16,003 nucleotides of DNA. It comes from an uncultured Clostridia bacterium (GTDB taxonomy: Bacteria > Bacillota > Clostridia > UBA1381). Below, piece by piece: positions 6,704 to 15,075 of the stretch. A program made the position numbers and the translations under genes. Numbering within the stretch: position 1 is the stretch's first letter; each line of letters starts with the position of its first letter. Location: positions 1 to 16,003 of the forward strand of contig CAKSJU010000046.1 in the NCBI GenBank assembly GCA_934463455.1. Direction: 5' to 3'. The notes beneath the pieces are model-generated. The model searched no databases, was not told where the DNA came from, and saw only the letters and a list, made by a program, of their open reading frames with translations.

Positions 6704-7243
6704 CATCTCGGGCACAACAATCGCCGTAAACATTCCGTAAATTGCAATTCCGAGCGCGGATATAACCGCTGCCGGCAGCAGACTTCCCGCAACCGACCCC
6801 AGCAGAGTTCCGACACTCCAGCCGAGATACGGCGTTAAAATCAGTCCGTACATATACTTTTTTCCGACAGTCCCCTTTTGAGACGCCGCAACCGCAAAAA
6901 CCTCATCCGTATTGACAAATGCAATCAAAAATCTGTCCGCCGTACTTATATTTTTGCCGAATTTTTGTGAAAGTGAAACCGACATAAGCGCATATCTTAA
7001 ATTTATTACAAGCTGCGACAAAGCAAGCTCTGCCACACTTCCGCCGGCTGCTATTATCGGCACCGCCGCAAGCTGTCCCGCCGAAGTGACATTTGTCATT
7101 GATATTGCCAATGCTTCAAATAAATTAAGACCGTAGCCTCCCGCAAAAATTCCGAAAGCGAACGCTACCGACAAATACCCAAGGCATATCGGCAATCCGT
7201 GCGTTATTCCTTTTCTAAAGCTGTTATTCTCTTCCATATGCAA
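6602..7243 (-). CDS. azlC: AzlC family branched-chain amino acid exporter, frameshifted
   Basis: Large membrane subunit of the AzlCD exporter. Residues 1 to about 180 are a good AzlC: GITHGLPICLGYLSVAFAFG, a TSAGQLAA motif, a SQLVINLRYALMS segment and TDEVFAVA. After EMKK at the A6 run (6703-6698) the reading turns into a charged, non-membrane sequence ending CRKGL, while the true C-terminal helix continues in the -1 frame to 6525. As written the protein is truncated and probably non-functional unless the base is an assembly error. Start: TTG 7243 has AGAGG nine bases upstream, while the ATG at 7237 is 15 bases away; TTG is preferred. It begins two bases from the DUF4330 stop. Confidence 0.85.
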   Translation of the reverse strand: MHMEENNSFRKGITHGLPICLGYLSVAFAFGIFAGGYGLNLFEALAISMTNVTSAGQLAAVPIIAAGGSVAELALSQLVINLRYALMSVSLSQKFGKNISTADRFLIAFVNTDEVFAVAASQKGTVGKKYMYGLILTPYLGWSVGTLLGSVAGSLLPAAVISALGIAIYGMFTAIVVPEMKKASRLRFALPLRFLWDVCLNTYPFLRQCRKGL

Positions 7244-7244
7244 T

Positions 7245-7736
7245 TTATTTTACCTCTATGTGCTCAACCACGCCGAACATTTGCGAATAACCGTTATTTA
7301 AGCCTATCGTGTCACCGTATAAAAGCTTTTTCCCCGAGCTTGTAAAATATCCGTCGTTCGACGTAACGCCTTTTGTTTCGACGGTAATATACAAATCGTA
7401 TTTATCCGGATACTCGGCTTTTTTGTACTCACCGTCCGCCATTTCTATAAATTCTTCCGCCGCTGTCTGTTTAACATCAATAATATCTCCGATCGGGTCA
7501 TCATTTTCTGCGTCGGTAATATTCTCTTTAACCATGCTTATAGCGTCAACCGATTGTTGGCGCACACCCTCGACGCAAATTGTGTAATTGATTGTTGCCG
7601 TTTCTCTGCCCGCAAATCTTTCGCGGACCACTTTGTATCCGACAGCGGCAACCGCAAGCACTATAAGCAATATTATTCCCAAATCAACAAGATTGATTTT
7701 TCCGAACAATTTTCCGTTTTCATCAACTATCTTCAT
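7245..7736 (-). CDS. DUF4330 family membrane-anchored protein (first copy)
   Basis: 163 residues with a short cytoplasmic head (VDENGKLFGKINLVDL), one membrane helix at about 18-36 and an extracytoplasmic body rich in beta strands, matching the DUF4330 pattern. No catalytic motif is visible and no function is known to me for this family. The body shares a block with its neighbour: PDKYDLYITVE (110-120) here and PERYDIYLEIE (101-111) there. The gene follows its paralogue by 19 bases and is followed by azlC after one base. Its position at the end of a run of wall-polysaccharide genes suggests a role in polymer assembly or transport (inference from context only). Confidence 0.8.
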   Translation of the reverse strand: MKIVDENGKLFGKINLVDLGIILLIVLAVAAVGYKVVRERFAGRETATINYTICVEGVRQQSVDAISMVKENITDAENDDPIGDIIDVKQTAAEEFIEMADGEYKKAEYPDKYDLYITVETKGVTSNDGYFTSSGKKLLYGDTIGLNNGYSQMFGVVEHIEVK

Positions 7737-7755
7737 TTCAATTTCCGCCTTTCCT

Positions 7756-8184
7756 TTACTCGGTTACACCCAAAATATATCCGCTTGCTTTATAAACCGA
7801 GGTTTCAATCCAAAATTGTTTTCCTACCTGTACATCGGTATCCTTCGGAGCTTCAATCTCCAAATAAATATCATATCTTTCCGGAACATTTACTTTTTTT
7901 ATTGTTCCGTCCAATTTCGAAAAACCGTCCGTTTCAGCAGGCTTTATGCTGAAATTCTTTACTTTTCCGAGCTTTGTATTTTCAACGCCGTCATATACCG
8001 TATCATCCTTTTTTATAATGTCGCAAAAGCTCTGCTTCTGCTTCTTAATTTCGAGCAGAATGGTTTTTGTTTCCATGTCGGTTTCCTTTGTCAGCTGTTT
8101 TATAACCGCTATTCCTCCGAATGCAACGACAACAATCACAAGTACGATAAGCACGTCTATTATATTAAATCTTTTCTTTTCCAT
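7756..8184 (-). CDS. DUF4330 family membrane-anchored protein (second copy)
   Basis: 142 residues: a very short head (MEKKRFNIID), one membrane helix at about 10-27 and an extracytoplasmic domain ending GYILGVTE. It is a diverged paralogue of the 7245-7736 product, with the same topology, the shared PERYDIYLEIE block (101-111) and a similar C-terminal barrel-like part. The ATG follows the stop codon of the glycosyltransferase gene directly, with AGAGAGGG six bases upstream inside that gene's end, so translation is probably coupled. Function unknown; the two paralogues could form a heteromer. Confidence 0.78.
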   Translation of the reverse strand: MEKKRFNIIDVLIVLVIVVVAFGGIAVIKQLTKETDMETKTILLEIKKQKQSFCDIIKKDDTVYDGVENTKLGKVKNFSIKPAETDGFSKLDGTIKKVNVPERYDIYLEIEAPKDTDVQVGKQFWIETSVYKASGYILGVTE

Positions 8185-9291
8185 TTAAATCCCTCTCTTT
8201 AACACAAGTTCCTTATAAATATTTTCAATATTTTCAGCCATTGCCGCGGACATAAATTTATTTTGCACAATTTTTTTGCCCTCTCTTCCGAACTTTGCGC
8301 GAATGTCCGGTCTTTGAATCATGCGGACAATCGCCATAGTCAGATTAACCGTGTCGTTCGGCTTAACCAAAATTCCGCTTTTCCCGTTTTCCACAACCTC
8401 GCGCGGTCCTCCCGAATCGGTAGCCACTACCGGCTTTCCTATACTCATCGCTTCTATTAAGGATATGCTGAGTGCTTCTTTTTCGGAGGTCAGAACGTGA
8501 ATATCGATAACGTTCATAATATCGTTTACGTCCTGTATGTAACCCGTAAAGATTACCCTGTCCGCTATTTTGTCCTCACGTGCTTTTGCCTCAAGGCTTT
8601 CACGCATGCTCCCTTCTCCGACAATCATAAAGACCGCCTCGGGGCAAATTGTCGCAATCACCTTTGCCGCCTCAAGGAACATAGCGTGATTTTTTACCGG
8701 CTCCAGCCTTGCCACTATTCCGACAACCACTTCACTGTCCCGTATTCCGTACTCCGTTCTCGCTTTTTTCCTCTCTTCTTCCGAAAGCTCCTTAAGCGGC
8801 GTAATTCCGTTATAAACCGTTCTGAGCTTTGACTCCGCAATTCCATCCGACGTAAGATTTTCCGATACCGCGTCGGATACCGCAATAACTCTGTCGCTCA
8901 GCGAATTGTTTATCAGTTTATATATTAATTTTTTAATGCCTTTTTTTTCATCTTCAAGACAATGCCTTGTGTGAACAACCTTTATTCCGTTTTTCTTTGC
9001 TGCAATTCTCGCCGAAAGGCTCGCATGCGTATGAACTATGTCCGGAGCTTCCTCCTTAAATATCTCGTCAAGTGCTTTAACCGCTTTAAAAGAAAATGAG
9101 CAATCCGCAATTCCGTCCGCTTCAATTACTCTCACGCCGAGTTTTTCAATTTCGGGCTTTAACATAGAATCGTGCGGAATAACAACCGCCGTATCGAAGC
9201 TGTCCCTATCGTACGACTTCAAAAAATTCAAAAGCCAAATTCCCGCACCGCCTATATTTGTATCGGTGAGAACCTGAATAACCTTTATCAT
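8185..9291 (-). CDS. glycosyltransferase family 4 (second of the cluster)
   Basis: Retaining GT-B glycosyltransferase that would transfer a nucleotide-activated sugar to a growing cell-wall glycan at the cytoplasmic membrane face. The 368 residues contain the N-terminal GG(A) acceptor-side loop near residue 14, HTHAS (about 87-91), the donor-domain VARLEPVKN with Arg195 and Lys200, GEGSMRESLE, and a full E-x7-E (E272 and E280: EALSISLIE). Start: ATG 9291 has AAAGGAG 11 bases upstream; a TTG six bases earlier is in frame but only five bases from that site. Sugar and acceptor cannot be told from sequence. It begins 19 bases after the ligase gene ends and abuts the DUF4330 gene. Confidence 0.9.
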   Translation of the reverse strand: MIKVIQVLTDTNIGGAGIWLLNFLKSYDRDSFDTAVVIPHDSMLKPEIEKLGVRVIEADGIADCSFSFKAVKALDEIFKEEAPDIVHTHASLSARIAAKKNGIKVVHTRHCLEDEKKGIKKLIYKLINNSLSDRVIAVSDAVSENLTSDGIAESKLRTVYNGITPLKELSEEERKKARTEYGIRDSEVVVGIVARLEPVKNHAMFLEAAKVIATICPEAVFMIVGEGSMRESLEAKAREDKIADRVIFTGYIQDVNDIMNVIDIHVLTSEKEALSISLIEAMSIGKPVVATDSGGPREVVENGKSGILVKPNDTVNLTMAIVRMIQRPDIRAKFGREGKKIVQNKFMSAAMAENIENIYKELVLKRGI

Positions 9292-9310
9292 ACTCAAAAA
9301 CGCTCCTTTC

Positions 9311-11188
9311 CTACGATATTATATCTTCCTTGTCGATACCTCCGGCTATTGCCGCACCGCTTTGCAATATGCCAAAGAATATCCAAAATACAAGTATCAT
9401 TCGGTAGTTATACCACAAATTTTCCGCAAGACCGTGGAAAAGATACCCTAAAATCGCTCCCGACATGGCAAGCAATACGTTTTTTATTACCGTGTCCTTT
9501 TCTTTTATCGAGCAAATCTGCTTAAATCCCGTAATTATTATCCAAAAATATACTAAAATTCCCACAATTCCCATATCAACAATCCATTGCAGATAAAAAT
9601 TATGCGAGTGAAGCGCAAAATCCGCTCCGCCGAGTGCATATTGAGGATATATTTTTAAGAATGCGTCCGGTCCCAAGCCTATGCCGCAGAACCAGTAATC
9701 TCTCAGCATACGCGCAGACCCTATCCAAACCGCCACTCTGTATGCCGTTGAAGAGTCTTTCATATTACCGATACTTGTCAATCGTGAAAGTATGCTTGCC
9801 GGCAATACCGACGGCATCAGCAAAATTCCCGCCACGCACAATATCAGCCAGCGTCTGTCCTTGAGCAAAACGAAGAATACAATTCCTATTATAACGCCGA
9901 GCCATGCACCTCTTGACCATGTATACATCAGGCATACAAACATTAACATATTGCACAGCGCATAAACCGCTTTCTGGTAATTTCCTCTCATCCGCACAAA
10001 AAGCGCAAACGCAATCGGCATCATCATTATAAAATATTCCCCGAGGACATTCGGGTTGTCCAACGTTGAATAAACTCTCTTTTTTATATCGGTGAACATT
10101 TTTTCATCAACCCAGCTCTGGGTCGTCATTGTAAGGAAATAATTCTGATAAATGCCGTACAGCGCAACAAGCACCGCCGCAAATATAAGCAATACCACCA
10201 AAGCCGTCCATTCCGAGCGGGTGCGGACAGTATTTACAATCAAAACATACGCCAGCGTAAATATCACATATATCATAAGAATTTTTACACTGCTCAAAAC
10301 CGCCGTGCCCGTCAGCGCAGCATACGCTGCAAGTCCCAAAAATACCGCAATACACGGCTGGAAAGGAGTCGATACATATTCCGCTTTTCTTCCGAAAACC
10401 ATATGCAACACAAAAGAAACAAGCGTAACCGCAATTATTCCCACCGATGCCATAGTCGGCAAAATCGCGGAAAGCGGAACAAAAAGATATACTCCGATTT
10501 TCGTATTATAAAGTATTGCCGCAACAACCGCCGCGACCAAAATTCCGCACATTGCCCCGAGCGGCATCCTCGAAAACAATACCAGTCCCGCCGCAAACGA
10601 AATCGCGGCAAACAGCTTTTTGTTCTTTAAAGGTATCGGATCGGTATATCTTCTTTCAAAATTATCGTAATACGATACCGTCTTTTTTACAAAGCGAATT
10701 ATTGCACTGTCCGAGGCAAGCGTTGAATATGCTTCGCCGCTTATGCAAAAATACGCTCCGATTACCGCAAATACAATAACCGCCGCAACGCTCGCAGCAC
10801 TGCTCCACATCGAAAAAAACGTATTTCCTACCGCCGTTCCCGCAGCAAGTGCCAAAGCCAAGACGCCGAAATCCCGAAGTGAAATATTTGCCGCGTCTTT
10901 GAAAAAGCGATAAGCTCCGCTTTGTTTTTTTATATTTTCTATTTTTGTTTCATTCCTGCGGTAAAAGCTTCGGCAGGCAGAAAACGGACTTCGCACAATT
11001 TCCGCCGCACGGCTTTTTCTCCAAATGCTGCCGTCTCTTCTGCTAAAAAAGCCTAAAATTCCGCTGCCCGGAATATTTTTTTCGAAAAAGCCGAAAATCT
11101 TCTTCATAACCTTTTCGAAAAAGCTGTTGTCGTAACAGTTTACAATCCAATCGAATATCAGCAAAAATATATTTTTCTTTTCCGACAT
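9311..11188 (-). CDS. O-antigen ligase / Wzy-like polysaccharide polymerase
   Basis: Polytopic enzyme of the O-antigen ligase family (PF04932), which joins undecaprenyl-linked glycan units or moves the finished glycan onto an acceptor outside the membrane. The C-terminal half has the family signs: NVLGEYFIMMMP (380-391), WSRGAWLG (424-431), GIGLGPDAF and the periplasmic-loop HSHNFYLQW (527-535). About 12 membrane helices follow an unusually long basic, soluble N-terminus of roughly 100 residues. The ATG at 11197 overlaps the murJ stop but its AAGGA has no spacing; the ATG at 11188 is nine bases from the same AAGGA and is preferred (625 residues). Ligase and polymerase cannot be separated by eye. 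Confidence 0.88.
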   Translation of the reverse strand: MSEKKNIFLLIFDWIVNCYDNSFFEKVMKKIFGFFEKNIPGSGILGFFSRRDGSIWRKSRAAEIVRSPFSACRSFYRRNETKIENIKKQSGAYRFFKDAANISLRDFGVLALALAAGTAVGNTFFSMWSSAASVAAVIVFAVIGAYFCISGEAYSTLASDSAIIRFVKKTVSYYDNFERRYTDPIPLKNKKLFAAISFAAGLVLFSRMPLGAMCGILVAAVVAAILYNTKIGVYLFVPLSAILPTMASVGIIAVTLVSFVLHMVFGRKAEYVSTPFQPCIAVFLGLAAYAALTGTAVLSSVKILMIYVIFTLAYVLIVNTVRTRSEWTALVVLLIFAAVLVALYGIYQNYFLTMTTQSWVDEKMFTDIKKRVYSTLDNPNVLGEYFIMMMPIAFALFVRMRGNYQKAVYALCNMLMFVCLMYTWSRGAWLGVIIGIVFFVLLKDRRWLILCVAGILLMPSVLPASILSRLTSIGNMKDSSTAYRVAVWIGSARMLRDYWFCGIGLGPDAFLKIYPQYALGGADFALHSHNFYLQWIVDMGIVGILVYFWIIITGFKQICSIKEKDTVIKNVLLAMSGAILGYLFHGLAENLWYNYRMILVFWIFFGILQSGAAIAGGIDKEDIIS

Positions 11189-11193
11189 TTGTT

Positions 11194-12720
11194 TCATTCC
11201 TTTTTTAAAATCTTTCTAATATCACTCTCGCCGCTTATATAAATAACCGCCGCATAAACGGCCGCGCCGACGGCTCCGCATATTATCCCCAAAATAAGAT
11301 TTTTCGCCCAGCCGTCCGAAAGGCTGCCCTTTAAAAGCATGTATGTTACTCCCGTTGCCGCAAAGCAGCACACCGCCGAAATGATTATTTTAACAACGTC
11401 CCCGCAATCATTTTTCGAAAAAAGTCTGCCGCGGTTTTTCCGCATACAAACATAATTTAAAAGTGCATTTATCAGTGAGCCGCCGGCAGCCGCCAGTGCC
11501 AGTCCCGCAACTTTAAAAAATTCCGACAGCGTATATGCAAGCGCAATATTAAATATCATGCTTATAACCGCATTTATCATAGGTGTTTTTGAATTTTGCA
11601 TCGAGAAAAACGCCTTTGACAAAACCTCATTTACCGACATGCCTATCATTCCCACCGAATAGCAGGAAAGTGCAAGCGCGGTAATTTCCACCGCGTCGAA
11701 TTTTCCATGCTCGTAAATAACGGTTATAATCGGCTTCGATAAGGTGATAAACATCGCCGCTATCGGCAAAATCACCATAGATACGGCTTTAAGCGACATA
11801 ACTATTATCATATCGGTTTCCTTTTTGTTTTCGGCGGAATTTGCCCTCGACATTTTTGGAAACACCAGATTAGTCACAACAAATGAAAAAACGCCCGTAA
11901 CAACAATGTACAGCCGGTTTGCATAATTCAAAACCGGCACCGCTCCGTCAATTCCCGATGCAATACGGGTGTTGACTATCGAATAAAGCGGCTGCACCCA
12001 CGTGCTTATAAGCATAGGCCCCGCCAAAAGCAAAGCACGTTTTATATCGTCATTCCAGATTTTGTATGTCGGCTTAAGCGAAAAGCCGAATTTTTTCAGC
12101 GACGGTATTTGTATAAATACCTGCAAGCTCCACGAAAAAAGCATGGCAGCGGACAAACCGTACACTCCGAATTTGTGTCCGAAAAGCGGAAAATACAATA
12201 TTACCGCCAAATTTGAAACAAGGCTCATTATCGCCGGAATATTAAACTCATCAAAGGTCTGCAAAATTCCCACAAACGAAAATGCAAGTCCCGTAAATAT
12301 AATCATCGGGAACATAACCGACGACAAAAGTGCCGCCAAATTATGCGTCTGAGCATCAAAATCCGGTGCCATAAAGCTTATCAGCGGATTTGCAAATATT
12401 ATTCCGAGTACCGCTATTAATATGCAAATAAAAAGTATCATCAAAATAAATCGGTTTGCAAAATCCATTGCGGATTTTTTATCCCGCTTTTCAAGAATAT
12501 CATTAAATATCGGAATAAATGATGCCGAAATTACTCCGCCTATCACAATATCGAACAATGTCATAGGCAGCTGAGTTGCCGTCAGATATGCCGTCCCCTC
12601 GTACCCTGTCGAGAAATAAGCCGCAATAAGCGATTCTCTCAAAAGTCCGCACATTTTTGCCAGCAGCGTTGCAATCGCCATAAATCCCGCAGTTTTCAAA
12701 ACGCTTTTGTTTTTACTCAA
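11194..12720 (-). CDS. murJ: MurJ-family lipid-linked precursor flippase
   Basis: MOP-superfamily flippase that turns undecaprenyl-linked precursors (lipid II or a related oligosaccharide) across the membrane. The 508 residues have 14 or so helices. The N-terminus KTAGFMAIATLLAKMCGLLRES is the MurJ signature, with positive residues K22 and R28 facing the cavity in studied proteins. Further signs are the TLFDIVIGGVISASFIPIF segment and SVNEVLSKAFFSMQNSKTP. TTG start at 12720 overlaps the csaB stop as TTGA, with GGAGG nine bases upstream, so translation is coupled. Inside this cluster it may flip the wall-polymer intermediate rather than lipid II; another murJ elsewhere would support that. Confidence 0.9.
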   Translation of the reverse strand: MSKNKSVLKTAGFMAIATLLAKMCGLLRESLIAAYFSTGYEGTAYLTATQLPMTLFDIVIGGVISASFIPIFNDILEKRDKKSAMDFANRFILMILFICILIAVLGIIFANPLISFMAPDFDAQTHNLAALLSSVMFPMIIFTGLAFSFVGILQTFDEFNIPAIMSLVSNLAVILYFPLFGHKFGVYGLSAAMLFSWSLQVFIQIPSLKKFGFSLKPTYKIWNDDIKRALLLAGPMLISTWVQPLYSIVNTRIASGIDGAVPVLNYANRLYIVVTGVFSFVVTNLVFPKMSRANSAENKKETDMIIVMSLKAVSMVILPIAAMFITLSKPIITVIYEHGKFDAVEITALALSCYSVGMIGMSVNEVLSKAFFSMQNSKTPMINAVISMIFNIALAYTLSEFFKVAGLALAAAGGSLINALLNYVCMRKNRGRLFSKNDCGDVVKIIISAVCCFAATGVTYMLLKGSLSDGWAKNLILGIICGAVGAAVYAAVIYISGESDIRKILKKE

Positions 12721-13823
12721 AGTATTTTTCCTCCCTCAAGCAAACCGATTGCACAATCTGCATTATATTTTGATTTTTTCTTCAGGTCTGTGAGCTTTCG
12801 GTTAAGCTCATTTATTATCATATCCCGATTTTGCTCTTCTTCGTCAACAAGCTTTTTCATCTTCTCAAAGGTAACGCTGCTGACGCCGGTATAAAGCCTT
12901 TGACCTATATAGTCCATAAATCCCGCAATCTTCGGGTCGTAAACCAATCCTATAATCGGCAGCGCAAAAGATGCCGAATATATCAGGCTGTGCAGCCTCA
13001 TTCCTATGCACAAATCCATTCGCGATATTATCGAAAGCATGTCGTCTACCGAAAGATTTTCATTTATGCAAATGCTTTCGCTTTTCATAAGCTTTGCAAT
13101 TTTTTCGGAAATATCCAAATCCTTTGCCTGCTGCATCGGCAATATGACAATTTTATATCCGTATTCCTCCGTCAGATAATCTGCCGTTCGGGCAACGGTT
13201 TCAGCAAATTCTTCTCCTATTCCGCTTCTCGGTCTTACCGATATGCATGCAAGCCTGTCACCCTCTTTAATCCCGCGCTCCTTCAGAAGTTTCTCTCCCC
13301 TTTCGGGATTTTTACATTCCAGAGCGAATGCGGGGTCGGCGGTCACTTCTATTTTAGGCTTGTCTATGCCGAGTGCTTTAAGCTCTTTTTCGGAGTCCTC
13401 GTCACGCAATGTGATAATATCTGCCTTGTTCAAAACCTTCGCCGTGAGTCTCCTGTTTTTTTCATCTATTAACGGTCCTATCCCGTTAGCGTAAAGCATA
13501 ATCTTTTTCCCGAACAAATGCGCACACTTAATTATAAAAAGATAATATAAAAGAGATTTTGTACTTGTTCTGTCCTGGATAAGAGTACCCCCGCCCGAGA
13601 TAAGCATTTTGGTAGTAATCATATTATAAACAACGGCAAACGGATTCAGCCTGTTTACTGCCTTTACTCCGTAAATTTCGGAAGTCTCTTTCGGCGATTT
13701 GGAAAGCACCGAAAGCTTTATATCCGGTTTTTTTTCCTTTAATCCGTTAATTATTGCCAAAAGGAGCGCGTCGTCGCCGCTGTTTTTAAATCCGTAATAT
13801 CCGGAAATCAGAATATCACTCAA
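12717..13823 (-). CDS. csaB: polysaccharide pyruvyl transferase CsaB
   Basis: Transfers pyruvate from phosphoenolpyruvate as a ketal onto a sugar of the secondary cell-wall polymer; in Bacillus this mark is what S-layer-homology (SLH) domains bind. The 368 residues show the family motifs: GYYGFKNSGDDALL (8-21), ISGGGTLIQD (75-84), YANGIGPL (111-118), TADPAF (161-166) and GMRLHSLIYSA (274-284) near the C-terminal catalytic region. It starts 17 bases after the first glycosyltransferase and overlaps murJ by four bases, placing it in the polymer operon. It predicts that the genome encodes SLH-domain surface proteins; none is in this window. Confidence 0.93.
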   Translation of the reverse strand: MSDILISGYYGFKNSGDDALLLAIINGLKEKKPDIKLSVLSKSPKETSEIYGVKAVNRLNPFAVVYNMITTKMLISGGGTLIQDRTSTKSLLYYLFIIKCAHLFGKKIMLYANGIGPLIDEKNRRLTAKVLNKADIITLRDEDSEKELKALGIDKPKIEVTADPAFALECKNPERGEKLLKERGIKEGDRLACISVRPRSGIGEEFAETVARTADYLTEEYGYKIVILPMQQAKDLDISEKIAKLMKSESICINENLSVDDMLSIISRMDLCIGMRLHSLIYSASFALPIIGLVYDPKIAGFMDYIGQRLYTGVSSVTFEKMKKLVDEEEQNRDMIINELNRKLTDLKKKSKYNADCAIGLLEGGKIL

Positions 13824-13840
13824 AATTTATCAACCCTTTC

Positions 13841-14965
13841 CTATCTTTTGGCAAGCACGCTTTTATAAACCTTTTCGGCATCATCCGCCATTCGTTTTAC
13901 CGAATAATGCTCTTTTATATAATTCCGCGAAAATTCGCCGAGGTGCTTTTTGTCCTCCTCCCACATTCCGAAGAAATTACCTATATCCTGCGCGAGCTTT
14001 TCCTCCTCCGGCATTTCGCAGCCGCGGCAGCAGAAATTCGTCGAATATGCAAGCTCCGCCTTGCTTTCGTCGAACAAACCTATATATCCCTCATTACCCG
14101 CAATTACGGTCGGTTTTCCGGCAGCCATTGCCTCCAGAGCAGCACGCGAAACACCCACAAAAAGCTCCGCGTTCGCAACAAATTCATTAATGTTGGTTTT
14201 CGCTCCGGTCAGTACAATCGCGTCTCTGCCCAGGCTTTTGTTGACCGCGTCGGCTTCTTTCGAAACAGCGTCAAAATCGTTTCCTCCGCCGACAATTACA
14301 AGGCGCAGGTTGTCCGCAACTCTGTCAAGCTTTTCAAATGCCGAAATAAGCATATGCGCAACAAGGCTTCTGTCGGTATCCATACGGCTCACATAAACTA
14401 TTGTTCTGTCGGTGTCCGCTATTTTATATTCCTTTTTAACCGCGCTTCCGTCGGTTTCCGGCGAAAATTTTTCGGTATCGATTCCGTTGATTGTGACGGT
14501 TATTTTATCCTCCGGAATTTTATAATTATCCATCAGATATTTTTTTATGTCCTCGCTTACCGCAATTGTTTCTTCGCCCCAGTCGGTTATATATTTAAGT
14601 CCGTATTTTGTTGTAAATACCCAGTGAGCGGTTGTAACAAACGGAAATTTCATTTTTTTATGCAGCTTTCCCGCAATAAAAGACGGGATTCTTGCATGCG
14701 AATGAACAATATCTATTTTTTCGTTTTCAATTATTTCTCTTATAAGCCGGAACGACTTAAAAACATTCGCAGGATTTTTGTTTTGAAGCGGAACAATGTA
14801 GTGCTTTATCCCCGCTTTTTCCAATTCCTTTGTGTAAACTCCTCCGTTAGAGGCTATAATTACGTTGTTTCCTCTTTTTTTAAGCTCCTTCGAAAGCTCA
14901 ACCACGTGAGTTTCCGCTCCTCCTATATCCAGCTTCATAAGCAGCATCAGTATATTCTTTTTCAT
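13841..14965 (-). CDS. glycosyltransferase family 4 (first of the cluster)
   Basis: GT-B glycosyltransferase, first gene of the wall-polymer operon. The 374 residues have the N-terminal LDIGGAETHV (12-21), HSHARIPS (88-95), TINGIDTEKF (158-167), a donor-domain VIVGGG (223-228) and GVSRAALEAMAAGKP (271-285). The first Glu of the usual E-x7-E is replaced in VGVSRAALE, leaving only E278. A Cys-rich CCRGC (312-316) follows and is unusual for a GT4; it might bind metal or be structural. ATG 14965 is 15 bases from GGAAGGAG, which is long; an in-frame ATT six bases earlier has ideal spacing, but such starts are rare. The promoter lies at 15047-15075. Confidence 0.88.
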   Translation of the reverse strand: MKKNILMLLMKLDIGGAETHVVELSKELKKRGNNVIIASNGGVYTKELEKAGIKHYIVPLQNKNPANVFKSFRLIREIIENEKIDIVHSHARIPSFIAGKLHKKMKFPFVTTAHWVFTTKYGLKYITDWGEETIAVSEDIKKYLMDNYKIPEDKITVTINGIDTEKFSPETDGSAVKKEYKIADTDRTIVYVSRMDTDRSLVAHMLISAFEKLDRVADNLRLVIVGGGNDFDAVSKEADAVNKSLGRDAIVLTGAKTNINEFVANAELFVGVSRAALEAMAAGKPTVIAGNEGYIGLFDESKAELAYSTNFCCRGCEMPEEEKLAQDIGNFFGMWEEDKKHLGEFSRNYIKEHYSVKRMADDAEKVYKSVLAKR

Positions 14966-15046
14966 CTTAATGAATGTTAACTCCTTCCGTCGGCCCTTTA
15001 GCTGTTCGAGCCGAAAATTCTGTTCCGATTACACTTCTACCTATAT

Positions 15047-15075
15047 ATTATATATTATTATGGTAAAAATAGCAA
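15047..15075 (-). promoter_or_regulatory. promoter of the wall-polysaccharide operon
   Basis: Minus-strand TTGCTA (15075-15070) and perfect TATAAT (15052-15047) are 17 bases apart. The leader to the first ATG is about 75 bases and contains a small TCGGC/GCCGA hairpin just before the GGAAGGAG ribosome site. No other good promoter was seen before the seven tightly packed genes that follow. Confidence 0.75.

Noticed and set aside
13907..14980. 357-residue plus-strand frame opposite the first glycosyltransferase
   Set aside because: The minus strand has an unmistakable GT4; the opposite frame shows no family motif and arises from codon bias.
14966..15060. Riboswitch or T-box in the leader of the polysaccharide operon
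   Set aside because: Only about 75 bases with one small hairpin; no conserved aptamer blocks or T-box sequence seen.
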